Part shown: positions 45,296 to 55,009 of the stretch, piece by piece
Position numbering within the stretch: the first letter of the stretch is position 1
Layout of the letters: each line of letters begins with the position of its first letter
NCBI RefSeq assembly: GCF_022531965.1
Contig: NZ_CP092831.1
Location: forward strand, 2,136,001 to 2,200,000
Reading direction: 5' to 3'
Source: Paenibacillus peoriae
GTDB taxonomy: Bacteria > Bacillota > Bacilli > Paenibacillales > Paenibacillaceae
DNA: 64,000 bases
Translations under genes and position numbers: made by a program
The notes under the pieces: generated by a model
The model's input: the letters and a program-made list of their open reading frames with translations, nothing else
What the model was told of the DNA's origin: nothing
Databases searched by the model: none

Positions 45296-47329
45296 GTGAA
45301 AATAAAAGAAATAACTGTCCTTGCAGGCGTCATCGGTATCGTTCTTATGATGATTCTCCCGATCCCATCATGGCTGCTGGATATCCTACTCGTCATTAAT
45401 ATTTCTATTGCTTTAATGATTCTACTCGTTTCTATGAATACGAAGGAAGCTTTACAGTTCTCTATTTTCCCTTCATTGCTGCTCATTACAACGTTATTTC
45501 GTTTGGCACTTAATATCTCTACAACCAAACTTATTTTAGGTGAGGGCCATGCAGGGGAAGTAGTTGCTACGTTTGGTAGTTGGATTGCAGGAGGGCAAAT
45601 TGCCGTCGGTTTTGTTGTCTTTCTCATTCTCGTGGTCGTACAGTTCATTGTTATCACCAAGGGATCTGAGCGGGTTGCTGAGGTAGGCGCACGGTTTACA
45701 TTGGATGCAATGCCGGGTAAACAAATGAGTATTGATGCGGATCTGAATGCAGGTTTGATCAATGAGCAGCAAGCCCGTGAACGACGCAGTAAAATCGAAC
45801 GGGAAGCAGATTTTTACGGAGCGATGGATGGTGCGAGTAAATTCGTTAAAGGTGATGCCATTGCTAGTATTATCATTTTGATCATCAACTTGGTCGGTGG
45901 CTTTATTATCGGTATGGCCGTTCAGGGAAAAGGATTTCAAGAGGCGCTGTCGACTTATTCTGTCCTCACCATCGGTGACGGACTGGTCAGTCAGATTCCC
46001 GCACTGCTCATATCCACGGCGTCAGGCTTGATTGTTACGCGGGCTACGTCAGATGGCAACTTGGCAGAGGATTTAACTGGACAACTCTTTTCTTATCCAA
46101 AACTGATCTACATTGTGGCTGCCACAATTGCATTATTAGGGCTTTTCACACCTATTCATATCATTACAACTCTTCCACTGGCGATTCTGCTGTTTTTTGC
46201 GGCTCGAAGAATGCAGGGCAATATGGAGCGCAAGCAGATAGCCGATGAACAGCTGGAAGAGGAGCAACAAATTGAAGAAGTCCGTAGTCCGGAAAGTGTC
46301 ATTAATTTGCTTCAGGTAGATCCAATTGAATTTGAATTTGGATACGGGTTAATTCCGCTGGCGGATACACAGCAGGGCGGGGATTTATTAGATCGGATTA
46401 TTATGATCCGTCGTCAATGTGCTTTGGAGCTAGGTCTGGTTGTGCCGGTCATTCGTATTCGGGACAACATTCAGCTCAAGCCAAACGAGTATGTAATTAA
46501 AATTAAAGGTAATACCGTGGGCGGCGGAGAGCTTCTGTTAAATCATTACCTGGCTATGAGTCCGGGATACGACGATGATTCTATTACAGGAATCGAAACG
46601 ACGGAACCAGCCTTCGGATTGCCTGCGCTCTGGATTGATGAGAACACCAAGGATGTTGCGGAATTATCTGGTTATACCGTAGTTGATCCACCTTCAGTTG
46701 TAGCTACTCATCTTACGGAGACGATCAAGAAACATGCTCATGAGTTGCTTGGCAGACAGGAAACACGGTCGCTGGTCGACAATCTCAAAGAGAATTATCC
46801 AGTGCTGGTGGACGACCTTATTCCTTCTGTGCTTGCGATTGGGGATGTACAAAAAGTGCTGGCCAAGCTATTGAAAGAAAAAATCTCCATTCGCGATATG
46901 GTGACTATTTTCGAAACACTAGCTGACTACGGTACTTATACAAAAGATCCCGACGTGCTGACTGAATATGTCCGTCAGGCGTTGTCCCGTCAGATTACGC
47001 AGCAATTTGCCCAACAAGGGGAGACGTTACGCGTTATTACAGTGGGACCAGGATTGGAGAAGAAAATTGCTGAAAGCGTGCAACAGTCGGAGCAAGGTAG
47101 CTATTTAGCTCTAGACCCGGTGTCAACGCAAACGGTGTATCAAAGAATGATGGAGCAAATCAACCGTCTCATTCAATCTGGACAGCAGCCTATTGTGTTA
47201 ACGTCACCGACAATTCGTATGTATTTGCGGCAAGTGATGGAGCGGACGATGCAGGATGTCCCAGTGCTGTCGTACAGTGAGCTGGAGCCGAACGTTGAAA
47301 TTCAAAGTGTCGGGGTGGTGAACTTATGA
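45296..47329 (+). CDS. flhA: Flagellar export protein FlhA
   Basis: FlhA is the large export gate component that binds chaperone-substrate complexes. The 677-residue protein has about eight N-terminal membrane segments, the highly conserved cytoplasmic loop [29 protein letters not shown] (given here in part) with [23 protein letters not shown]-like sequence, and a large cytoplasmic domain from about residue 325. It starts at GTG 45296 and overlaps flhF by four bases. Confidence 0.98.
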   Translation: [677 protein letters not shown]

Positions 47330-48768
47330 GAGTGAAACGATATGTAGTGGATACCATGCCAGAAGCTATGCTGCAAATCAGGGGTGACTTAGGAACAGAC
47401 GCCGTCATTTTAAGTACAAAGGAAATGAAGGTCGGCGGTTTCATGGGAATGTTCAGTAAAAAGAAAATCGAAGTGGTAGCTGCGGTAGAGGAGAAGCAAC
47501 CTCAAAAGCCACGACGTTTTGGACTATCTTCACAAGAGCTTGCCCAGGCGGCTTCATCTTCAATGAATGCTCCTGAACAGCCAGAAAAATCATTTATGCC
47601 TGTGGTTCCCAGACAAGCTGCTCCAGAAGCTTATCGGCGGGTAACGCAGATGACGGGTGGTTCCAAAGAAGAACAAGCTGAATTAATGATCGATGCAGAA
47701 CAAGCAGCTTCAGCAACTGAGCATTTGTCATCTAGGTCTGCTAATAATCTGGAGACTACGTCTCAAGCACTTGATCATGAAGCATTACTTTCGAACATGA
47801 AATCATCCAGTGAACTGTTTAAACAGCCCATTGAAGCAAGCGTTCCAGACAAGAGCGGAGCGGAGGAAAATCAGGCTCTGCTTAATGAATTGCGGGAAAT
47901 GAAGACTATGATGACTCGGTTTTCCCGAAACTCTTCAATGGAAAGTACTTGGCCGGAGCCGCTGCAAGAGATTTGTGAGCGTGTGCTGGAACAGGAAGTG
48001 GAACGTGATTTACTGGAGTATTGGCTCGAACAGGTATATGTGCGTCGGAGCGAGCACCCTTTTGCGCCTGAAACTTTCGATTGGGAACAAGCCTTTCGTG
48101 AGGAAGTGGCCAGTTTTATTCAGACAAGACTGGACAAAGGGATCTCCAAAGATACCAAAATTGTGTATGTGGCAGGTCCTACCGGAGTAGGGAAAACAAC
48201 AACCATTGCCAAGTTAGCAGCAGAACAGTTGTTTAAGCATCATCGCAAAGTTGGATTTATTACTTCTGACACGTACCGGATTTCAGCCGTCGAGCAACTG
48301 CGAACATATGCTACGATTTTGAATGTACCGCTTGAAGTTGTGCAATCTCCTGGTGACGTCCACAGAGCCATTCAACGGCTGGAACATTGTGACCTGATCC
48401 TCATGGATACCGCAGGACGAAATTATCGTAATGAATTACTTGTTTCGGAACTGCAAAGTCTGCTTTCGCCTATTAATGAAAGTGAGACGTATCTGGTACT
48501 CAGCCTGACATCCAAAAGTAAAGATATGCTCAATATAACTGGACATTTCAGCAAGTTTGGTCTCGGTAAGGTTGTATTTACTAAGATGGACGAGACAGGT
48601 AGCTGCGGTGGAATGTTTAATCTTTTGCATCAATTTCCTATGCAACTGGCCTATATTACCAATGGACAAAATGTTCCTGATGACCTGCTTCATCCCGATA
48701 CAGAAATGGTCACAAGCATGCTGCTTGGACCCAAAACATCAACAGGAGTTAACGGAGATTCCATATGA
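47326..48768 (+). CDS. flhF: SRP-like GTPase FlhF
   Basis: FlhF is the third SRP-family GTPase and fixes flagellum position. The 480-residue protein starts MRVKRYVVDTMPEAMLQI, the typical B-domain opening with activation of FlhG in mind, then has a long variable linker (about 65-210), and the NG domain with [28 protein letters not shown] and TKMDETGSCG. It overlaps flhA and flhG by four bases each, indicating tight coupling. Confidence 0.97.
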   Translation: MRVKRYVVDTMPEAMLQIRGDLGTDAVILSTKEMKVGGFMGMFSKKKIEVVAAVEEKQPQKPRRFGLSSQELAQAASSSMNAPEQPEKSFMPVVPRQAAPEAYRRVTQMTGGSKEEQAELMIDAEQAASATEHLSSRSANNLETTSQALDHEALLSNMKSSSELFKQPIEASVPDKSGAEENQALLNELREMKTMMTRFSRNSSMESTWPEPLQEICERVLEQEVERDLLEYWLEQVYVRRSEHPFAPETFDWEQAFREEVASFIQTRLDKGISKDTKIVYVAGPTGVGKTTTIAKLAAEQLFKHHRKVGFITSDTYRISAVEQLRTYATILNVPLEVVQSPGDVHRAIQRLEHCDLILMDTAGRNYRNELLVSELQSLLSPINESETYLVLSLTSKSKDMLNITGHFSKFGLGKVVFTKMDETGSCGGMFNLLHQFPMQLAYITNGQNVPDDLLHPDTEMVTSMLLGPKTSTGVNGDSI

Positions 48769-49652
48769 GTGACCAAGCCCAATCACTTAGACAAATGGCT
48801 TCTTCCTTGGATAAATATCGATTGCCCCCACGTAGTCGTCAAGCAAAAATTATAACGATCACCAGTGGTAAAGGCGGGGTGGGCAAATCCAATTTCACGC
48901 TGAACTTTGCTCTTGCTCTGCAATCCCTTGGTCGAAGGGTACTTGTGTTTGATGCTGATATAGGTATGGCCAATATTGATGTATTAATGGGAGCCAATTC
49001 ACAATACAATCTTTTACATCTGCTAAAACGTGAGAAATCAATTGATGAAATTATTCAAACGGGTGTAGGTGGTTTGCCTTATATTGCTGGAGGATCGGGT
49101 TTGAGCGAATTGTTTACGTTATCGGATGACGATCTGAATTATTTTGCCGAAGAAGTAGAGAAAATGGCGGCAGATATGGATTATATTCTATTTGATACAG
49201 GTGCAGGTTTATCCAAAGAAAACCTTAAATTCATCACTTCAGCTGACGAATGCCTGGTTGTAACTACACCGGAACCTACGTCCTTAACAGATGCGTATGC
49301 GCTAATTAAAGTCGTCAGCGGTTTGCAAAAGGATACGGTATTCAAAATTATAGTCAATCGTGCCGATAACGATAATGAGGCCCGTCAAGTTGCCGATAAG
49401 ATCGCACTGGTTGCGAAACGCTTTTTGGAGATCGATATCCCGTTGCTTGGACATATCAGTGATGATACTCATGTCATGCAAGCAGTCAAAAGGCAAGTAC
49501 CATTTATGGTTGCTTTTCCGGGATGTGCGGCTTCAAGAGATGTATTGAATCTGGCACACCGTTTTGCAGCAATGCCACAGATTCCGCAATCAGGTGCATT
49601 GAGTGGAATTAAAGGGTTTATGCAAAAATGGTTGCGGCGTTCTGTACATTGA
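48765..49652 (+). CDS. flhG: MinD-like ATPase FlhG
   Basis: FlhG controls flagellar number and location with FlhF. The 295-residue protein has an N-terminal DQAQSLRQMASSLD peptide, corresponding to the FlhF-stimulating segment, the deviant Walker A ITSGKGGVGKSNFTLN, VFDADIGMANIDVLMG and a C-terminal amphipathic region (GIKGFMQKWLRR) suited for membrane binding. It follows flhF with a four-base overlap. Confidence 0.97.
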   Translation: MSDQAQSLRQMASSLDKYRLPPRSRQAKIITITSGKGGVGKSNFTLNFALALQSLGRRVLVFDADIGMANIDVLMGANSQYNLLHLLKREKSIDEIIQTGVGGLPYIAGGSGLSELFTLSDDDLNYFAEEVEKMAADMDYILFDTGAGLSKENLKFITSADECLVVTTPEPTSLTDAYALIKVVSGLQKDTVFKIIVNRADNDNEARQVADKIALVAKRFLEIDIPLLGHISDDTHVMQAVKRQVPFMVAFPGCAASRDVLNLAHRFAAMPQIPQSGALSGIKGFMQKWLRRSVH

Positions 49653-49682
49653 TTTTGATGAGAGGAAACAGAGGTGTTTAAC

Positions 49683-51233
49683 ATGTGTGCTTACCGGGTG
49701 CTGGTTGTAGATGATTCGGCCTTTATGCGCAAAATTATTACAGATTTAATTGTAAGGGATGAGTCGTTCAACATCGTAGGTACAGCCGCCAATGGCAAAG
49801 AGGCTGTAGAGAAAGTGAAGGAATTGCAGCCCGATTTGGTCACCATGGATGTCGAGATGCCTGAAATGAATGGTCTTGAAGCATTGCCATTGATTATGGC
49901 AGCCCATCCGCTACCTGTAATTATGCTGTCAGGCATTAATGAACAAGGCATGAAGGAGACCATCATGGCTCTGGAGGCAGGAGCTTTCGATTTTATAAGA
50001 AAGCCTTCCATCGCTCATGCGCAAGATATTGAGCAAGTGAGTAAGGCGCTGCTGGAACAGATGCACACTGCTATGCAAGCAGTGCGGAGTCGTCTGGAGC
50101 GCAAGGAAGCTAATGAGCGCAAAGCTGCATTGGAACAAGCGAAAAAAACGCCACAGCAAAAGCCTCCAGGACAGGCTGTGACTGAGAAGCGATCAGGCAG
50201 TCAAGCTTCGACAGACAAGTCTCCTGTTGTTCCGCTTGCTCCTTCACCTGCTGTATCAGCTCAGCCGAAGCGTGATGTTGGCAAGTCCGCCCCGGCAGTA
50301 GCCAAGCAGGAAACTAAACGACAACAGTCTGGAACATCTGTTACAGCGGGGCGCATAGAACAGCAGCCAGCTGCTCAGCCAAGCAATAAGTCAGTCCAAG
50401 CACCTACTGTTCAGAAGAAGGAAGATTTGTCCAAGGGGATAGGACGAACACCAGGGCAACTAAACAGTACTACTACGGCCGCTGGCAAATCGCTGCATGG
50501 TAAGGATAAAGCAGGCTTGGTTAAGCCGGAGCCCCATAAGACGGTGATTTCATCAGCTACTCGTACTCCTGCGGCTGCTACGCCTCCAGTAGCGGCACCT
50601 ACAGTTCCTGCCGCACCTAAGGGATTGTCACTTAAAAAAGGTGTGCACACGTCCAACTTTCGCAAACTAGTGGCGGTGGGATGTTCTACGGGCGGTCCGC
50701 GGGCGCTTAAGACGCTGTTGGAACGCATTCCTGGTGATTTTCCTGCTCCAATCGTTATCGTTCAGCATATGCCGCCAAACTTCACTCGTTCGCTGGCACA
50801 ACGCTTAAACACGTTAAGTCCACTCCGAGTTGTGGAGGCTGAGCAGGGAATGACGTTGGAGACTGGAACGGCCTACATTGCCCCAGGGGGATATCAACTA
50901 AGAATTGTACCAGGAGCTGGTGGTAAATACACTGTGTCACTGAAGACGGAGGAAGCTCGCAATGGTCACCGTCCTTCCGTAGATACGATGTTTGAATCGT
51001 TGCTCTCGTTAACCTCGTTGGAGCGGCATCTAGTATTGCTCACTGGAATGGGGAGCGACGGGGCCAAAATGATGAAGAAGCTTTATGATGCTGGGGTACA
51101 ATCCACATTTGCTGAAAATGAGGAAACTTGTGTAGTGTACGGAATGCCCCGCTCAGCAGTAGAGTTAAAATGTGTGCGTCACCTTCTGCCAATGCAGGAG
51201 ATCGCCCCCAAGCTTGTACAAGTTGTGAAATAA
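49683..51233 (+). CDS. cheB: Chemotaxis methylesterase/glutaminase CheB, long linker form
   Basis: CheB demethylates chemoreceptors when phosphorylated. The N-terminal receiver domain has phospho-acceptor Asp56 in VTMDVEMPEMNG. The C-terminal methylesterase has the Ser of VAVGCSTGGPRALK, the His of VIVQHMPPNFT and the Asp of LTGMGSDGAKMMK. Between them lies a linker of about 180 residues rich in Pro, Ala, Gln, Lys, Ser and Thr, making the protein 516 residues, some 150 longer than usual. ATG 49683 has GAGGTG six bases upstream; the open frame begins at GTG 49674. Confidence 0.96.
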   Translation: MCAYRVLVVDDSAFMRKIITDLIVRDESFNIVGTAANGKEAVEKVKELQPDLVTMDVEMPEMNGLEALPLIMAAHPLPVIMLSGINEQGMKETIMALEAGAFDFIRKPSIAHAQDIEQVSKALLEQMHTAMQAVRSRLERKEANERKAALEQAKKTPQQKPPGQAVTEKRSGSQASTDKSPVVPLAPSPAVSAQPKRDVGKSAPAVAKQETKRQQSGTSVTAGRIEQQPAAQPSNKSVQAPTVQKKEDLSKGIGRTPGQLNSTTTAAGKSLHGKDKAGLVKPEPHKTVISSATRTPAAATPPVAAPTVPAAPKGLSLKKGVHTSNFRKLVAVGCSTGGPRALKTLLERIPGDFPAPIVIVQHMPPNFTRSLAQRLNTLSPLRVVEAEQGMTLETGTAYIAPGGYQLRIVPGAGGKYTVSLKTEEARNGHRPSVDTMFESLLSLTSLERHLVLLTGMGSDGAKMMKKLYDAGVQSTFAENEETCVVYGMPRSAVELKCVRHLLPMQEIAPKLVQVVK

Positions 51234-51266
51234 TCGGAGTGTAACTCATGGAGGAGGTGTCTCACA

Positions 51267-53363
51267 ATGGACATGAACCAATATTTAAACATGTTTATTG
51301 ATGAGTCGAATGATCATCTGCAATCTCTTAACGAAAAAATGCTTCAACTGGAAAGCAATCCAACTGATCTAGGTATCGTTCAGGTGATTTTCCGTTCTGC
51401 CCATACCCTCAAGGGAATGGCTGCTACGATGGGGTTTGAAGACCTAGCATCGCTTACCCACCAAATGGAAAACGTTCTTGATCTTGTACGTAACAACAAG
51501 CTGGCGATGCATGAATTTATATTCGATACCTTATTTAAGGGATTGGATGCTCTGGAGTCCATGGTGCAGCACATTACAGAGGGAGGCGACGGAAAAGCGG
51601 ATGTCTCCTCTATTGTATCTTCACTACAATCCATCGTGAGCGGGGATTTCCAAAAGACCGGCGCAAATGCTGCGACTGAGGAGTCTCCATCTAAAAAAGT
51701 GGGCAAAAACGATAGTGCTGGGCTTGTTTTGGATCAGTTCCAGTATTCTGTATTGGAGCAATCTATTTCTGAAGGACATCGTGTTCACTATATACAGGTA
51801 ACAATCAGCTCAGAGAGCCAGTTAAAGGCGGCGCGTGCTTTTATGGTGTTTAATACACTGGAAAACTCTGGTGAAATCGTCAAGGCCTATCCGTCGGTAC
51901 AGGATATTGAGCAGGAGAAATTCGAGCAAAGCTTCTCGTTATATTACATAACGCAGAAAGAAGTTGGGGAGCTGGAAAAGGAAATCGCGGGCATCTCTGA
52001 AATTGACACTGTCTCAGTGGTACAACTAGATCAGGAATCGCTTAAACAAATGAGCGAAGTTACTGCTGGACTGGCTGAGACTGCTGCGGTACAGGAAGCT
52101 CCTGTTGCCGTGCAATCACCTGCTCCATCCCAGCCGCAGTCTTCAGCTGCGGCCTCTGTGGCTAAGGCAGCTGCAGGTAAGACGCCAGCAGCTAAGGCAG
52201 CTGCCCCTACGCATAACCGTACGATTCGTGTAGATATTGAACGTCTGGATGTACTTATGAACTTATTTAGCGAGTTGCTCATTGACCGCGTGCGGTTAGA
52301 GCAGTTGGCAAGTGAAGCTTCCAATCCAGCACTGACAGAAACGGTAGAGCACATGAGTCGTGTGAGCAGCGATTTACAAAACGTCGTTCTTAAATTGCGG
52401 ATGGTACCAGTAGACACTGTTTTCAATCGTTTTCCGCGTATGGTGCGCGATCTGGCCAAATCGCTGGATAAAAAACTTGATTTGGTTATTACTGGAGCAG
52501 AGACTGAAATGGACCGCACTGTTATCGACGAAATTGGCGATCCTCTGGTGCATTTGCTTCGTAACTCCGTGGATCATGGCATTGAGTCGGTAGCCGATCG
52601 GATTGCAGCTGGTAAACCTGAGACAGGAACGGTTAACTTGCGTGCTTTTCATAGCGGAAATAACGTATTCATCGAGATTGAAGATGACGGAAATGGTATT
52701 AATCGCGATAAGGTACTAAACAGTGCTATTTCTAAAGGGATTTTGACAGCAGAGCAAGCAGCGGTCATGACCGACGAGGAAGCTTATCAGGTATTGTTTG
52801 CTCCAGGCTTTAGCACAGCTGCAGTCATTTCAGACGTATCAGGACGCGGTGTCGGTTTGGACGTTGTTAAATCCAAAATCACTGCTTTGGGTGGCAATGT
52901 TACGGTTCACTCTACACTGGGCCAAGGCACTAATTTCTCTGTGCAATTGCCGCTCACCCTATCCATTATTGCAGCCATGATGATACAGATCGGTTCTGAA
53001 AAATATGCGATCCCATTGTCCTCCATTGTGGAGACTGCGATTGTCAAACGGACACAAATTCGTTCTGTACATGGCAATAAAATGATTGCTTTCCGCGATT
53101 CTCATATCCCGCTCATCTCCTTGAGTCAGCTGTTTGAGGTACCGGACTTCAATGAAGATGAAGAAGAAGAGACAGAGGTCGTGGTCATCCGCAAGGGAGA
53201 CCGTTTGGCAGCTCTTTCTGTACAGGACTTTTTGGGACAAAGTGAAATTGTCCTTAAAAATCTGGGCAAATACCTTCCAAACATCCAAGGAATTTCAGGT
53301 GCCACGATTCTGGGTGACGGTCAGGTTGCGTTGATCATTGACCCGAATGTTTTCATTAAATAA
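51267..53363 (+). CDS. cheA: Chemotaxis histidine kinase CheA
   Basis: CheA phosphorylates CheY and CheB in response to receptors. The 698-residue protein has the P1 HPt domain with His46 in IFRSAHTLKGMAATMG and a P2-like region (about 150-265). An Ala/Pro-rich linker (about 270-315) precedes P3 dimerisation helices with VLMNLFSELLIDRVRLEQLA. The kinase has N box LLRNSVDHGIE, DDGNGI and GRGVGLDVVKSKI. A CheW-like P5 domain ends it. The start follows GGAGGAGGTG. It precedes cheW by 62 bases. Confidence 0.98.
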   Translation: MDMNQYLNMFIDESNDHLQSLNEKMLQLESNPTDLGIVQVIFRSAHTLKGMAATMGFEDLASLTHQMENVLDLVRNNKLAMHEFIFDTLFKGLDALESMVQHITEGGDGKADVSSIVSSLQSIVSGDFQKTGANAATEESPSKKVGKNDSAGLVLDQFQYSVLEQSISEGHRVHYIQVTISSESQLKAARAFMVFNTLENSGEIVKAYPSVQDIEQEKFEQSFSLYYITQKEVGELEKEIAGISEIDTVSVVQLDQESLKQMSEVTAGLAETAAVQEAPVAVQSPAPSQPQSSAAASVAKAAAGKTPAAKAAAPTHNRTIRVDIERLDVLMNLFSELLIDRVRLEQLASEASNPALTETVEHMSRVSSDLQNVVLKLRMVPVDTVFNRFPRMVRDLAKSLDKKLDLVITGAETEMDRTVIDEIGDPLVHLLRNSVDHGIESVADRIAAGKPETGTVNLRAFHSGNNVFIEIEDDGNGINRDKVLNSAISKGILTAEQAAVMTDEEAYQVLFAPGFSTAAVISDVSGRGVGLDVVKSKITALGGNVTVHSTLGQGTNFSVQLPLTLSIIAAMMIQIGSEKYAIPLSSIVETAIVKRTQIRSVHGNKMIAFRDSHIPLISLSQLFEVPDFNEDEEEETEVVVIRKGDRLAALSVQDFLGQSEIVLKNLGKYLPNIQGISGATILGDGQVALIIDPNVFIK

Positions 53364-53425
53364 TGTCTTCATCAGAAATGAAAGAAATGTGAAGTTGCTG
53401 ACATCAATAAGGAGGGTTTTTAGAC

Positions 53426-53887
53426 ATGGGAGAAGAAATTAAAGTTATCGTATTTAAGCTTGGTGAAGAGGAATACGGTGTTGAAGTAGAAAAAGTCCAA
53501 TCTATTGAACGCATGGTGCCGATTACACGGGTTCCAAGAACTTACGATTTTGTAAAAGGTGTATTCAACATGAGAGGCGTAGTCATTCCGGTTATTGATC
53601 TTCGTGGCCGATTTGGATTGCCTGAAGCTGAATATACCGATCAAACCCGCATCATTATCGTTGCAGTGGGCGAAATGCAAGTCGGCTTTATCGTTGATTC
53701 AGCGAATGACGTTATTGACCTGAATACTGACAATATCGAGACACCACCGGAAGTGATTGGCGGAGTTAAGGCTAAATATCTTCGCGGAGTTGCTAAAATT
53801 GGTGAAGAGCGCTTGTTGATTATGCTGAACTTGTCCGAAGTCCTGAATCGTAGCGAAATGAACCAACTGGAAGGCTTAGAGGATTAA
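53426..53887 (+). CDS. cheW: Chemotaxis coupling protein CheW
   Basis: CheW links receptors to CheA. The 153-residue single-domain protein has VIVFKLGEEEYGVEVEKVQSI, VPRTYDFVKGVFNMRGVVIPVIDLR split over the conserved core, and VGFIVDSANDV. The start follows AAGGAGGG. cheC starts three bases after its stop. Confidence 0.98.
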   Translation: MGEEIKVIVFKLGEEEYGVEVEKVQSIERMVPITRVPRTYDFVKGVFNMRGVVIPVIDLRGRFGLPEAEYTDQTRIIIVAVGEMQVGFIVDSANDVIDLNTDNIETPPEVIGGVKAKYLRGVAKIGEERLLIMLNLSEVLNRSEMNQLEGLED

Positions 53888-53890
53888 CAT

Positions 53891-54517
53891 ATGGAGAATC
53901 TTGGGAATCTCGAAGACTTCAAGTTGGATGTGTTGAAAGAAGTCGGCAACATTGGCTCGGGGAACGCTGCTACAGCGCTCTCCCGGCTTCTCAATAAACC
54001 GGTCGACATGGGTGTGCCCAAAGTACAAATGCTGCCTTTTGAGGAAATTGCCGATAAAGTCGGTGGAAATGAGCAACTTGTTGTTGCAATATTTTTTAGG
54101 GTAGAAGGGGAAGCCCCCGGCAATCTATTCTTCATATTGCAGCCTCAGGCGGCAAAAGGCTTACTTTCCCGTTTGGCGAATATTCCTTCAGATGACGAGG
54201 ACAGTTTTAACGAAATGGAGCACTCAGCCCTGTCGGAGATCGGAAACATTTTAGCGGGCTCTTACCTGTCTTCGCTGGCCGATTTCACACGTTTATCCAT
54301 GTATCCAACAGTCCCTGCGCTGGCGTTGGACATGGCAGGAGCAATTCTTAGCTACGGACTGCTGCAGTTTGGGCAGATGGGAGATGCTGCATTATTGATT
54401 GACACATCGTTTCTGGAAGGGCAGAATCAGATAGAGGGTCAATTTTTCCTGATTCCTGATCCAGAATCGTTCGGGAAAATCTTTAGGTCGTTAGGAGTCC
54501 CGATGAACGATGATTGA
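53891..54517 (+). CDS. cheC: CheY-P phosphatase CheC
   Basis: CheC dephosphorylates CheY-P and binds CheD in the Bacillus adaptation system. The 208-residue protein shows both E-x2-N active sites, in LKEVGNIGSGNAATALS and ALSEIGNILAGSYLSSLA. It overlaps cheD by eight bases, fitting their complex. Confidence 0.97.
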   Translation: MENLGNLEDFKLDVLKEVGNIGSGNAATALSRLLNKPVDMGVPKVQMLPFEEIADKVGGNEQLVVAIFFRVEGEAPGNLFFILQPQAAKGLLSRLANIPSDDEDSFNEMEHSALSEIGNILAGSYLSSLADFTRLSMYPTVPALALDMAGAILSYGLLQFGQMGDAALLIDTSFLEGQNQIEGQFFLIPDPESFGKIFRSLGVPMNDD

Positions 54518-55007
54518 GGATAAAAGCATCATTAAAGTCGGCATGGCAGATTTAAATGTTACCAGCAATCCGAACTCGATTCGTACGACAGGACTTGGCT
54601 CCTGCGTCGGATTGACCCTCTATGATCCTCATTTGAAACTGGCAGGCATGGCACATGTGATGCTACCGTCCTCAGATATTGCGCGTGAAGGGCAGCTGAA
54701 TATAGCCAAATATGCGGATACGGCGCTGCCCGAGTTATTTGAGAGGATGCTGAAATTGGGTGCAGAACGACGCAGGCTGATTGCCAAAATGGCAGGGGGA
54801 GCGCAGATGTTCGCCTTTGCTGGTAGTGGAGACACCATGCGGATTGGTCCACGTAATGTAGAATCATGCAAGGAAATGCTCGTAGATCTCGGCATTCCTT
54901 TGATTGCGGAGGACACAGGCGGCAATTATGGACGAACGATTGAGTTGGACTCTGAAACTGGCGTTTTGAATATTCGAAGCGTACAAAAAGGTGTAAAGGA
55001 ATTATAA
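54510..55007 (+). CDS. cheD: Chemoreceptor glutamine deamidase CheD
   Basis: CheD deamidates receptor glutamines and enhances CheC. The 165-residue protein has the catalytic Cys32 in TTGLGSCVGLTLYD and His49 in GMAHVMLPSS, with Gly-rich AKMAGGAQMF following. The order cheC-cheD is that of Bacillus. The next gene begins two bases after the stop. Confidence 0.97.
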   Translation: MIEDKSIIKVGMADLNVTSNPNSIRTTGLGSCVGLTLYDPHLKLAGMAHVMLPSSDIAREGQLNIAKYADTALPELFERMLKLGAERRRLIAKMAGGAQMFAFAGSGDTMRIGPRNVESCKEMLVDLGIPLIAEDTGGNYGRTIELDSETGVLNIRSVQKGVKEL

Positions 55008-55009
55008 AC

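Noticed and set aside
48765..49652. MinD itself rather than FlhG
   Set aside because: Deviant Walker A fits both, but the DQAQSLRQMA N-terminus and four-base overlap with flhF identify FlhG.
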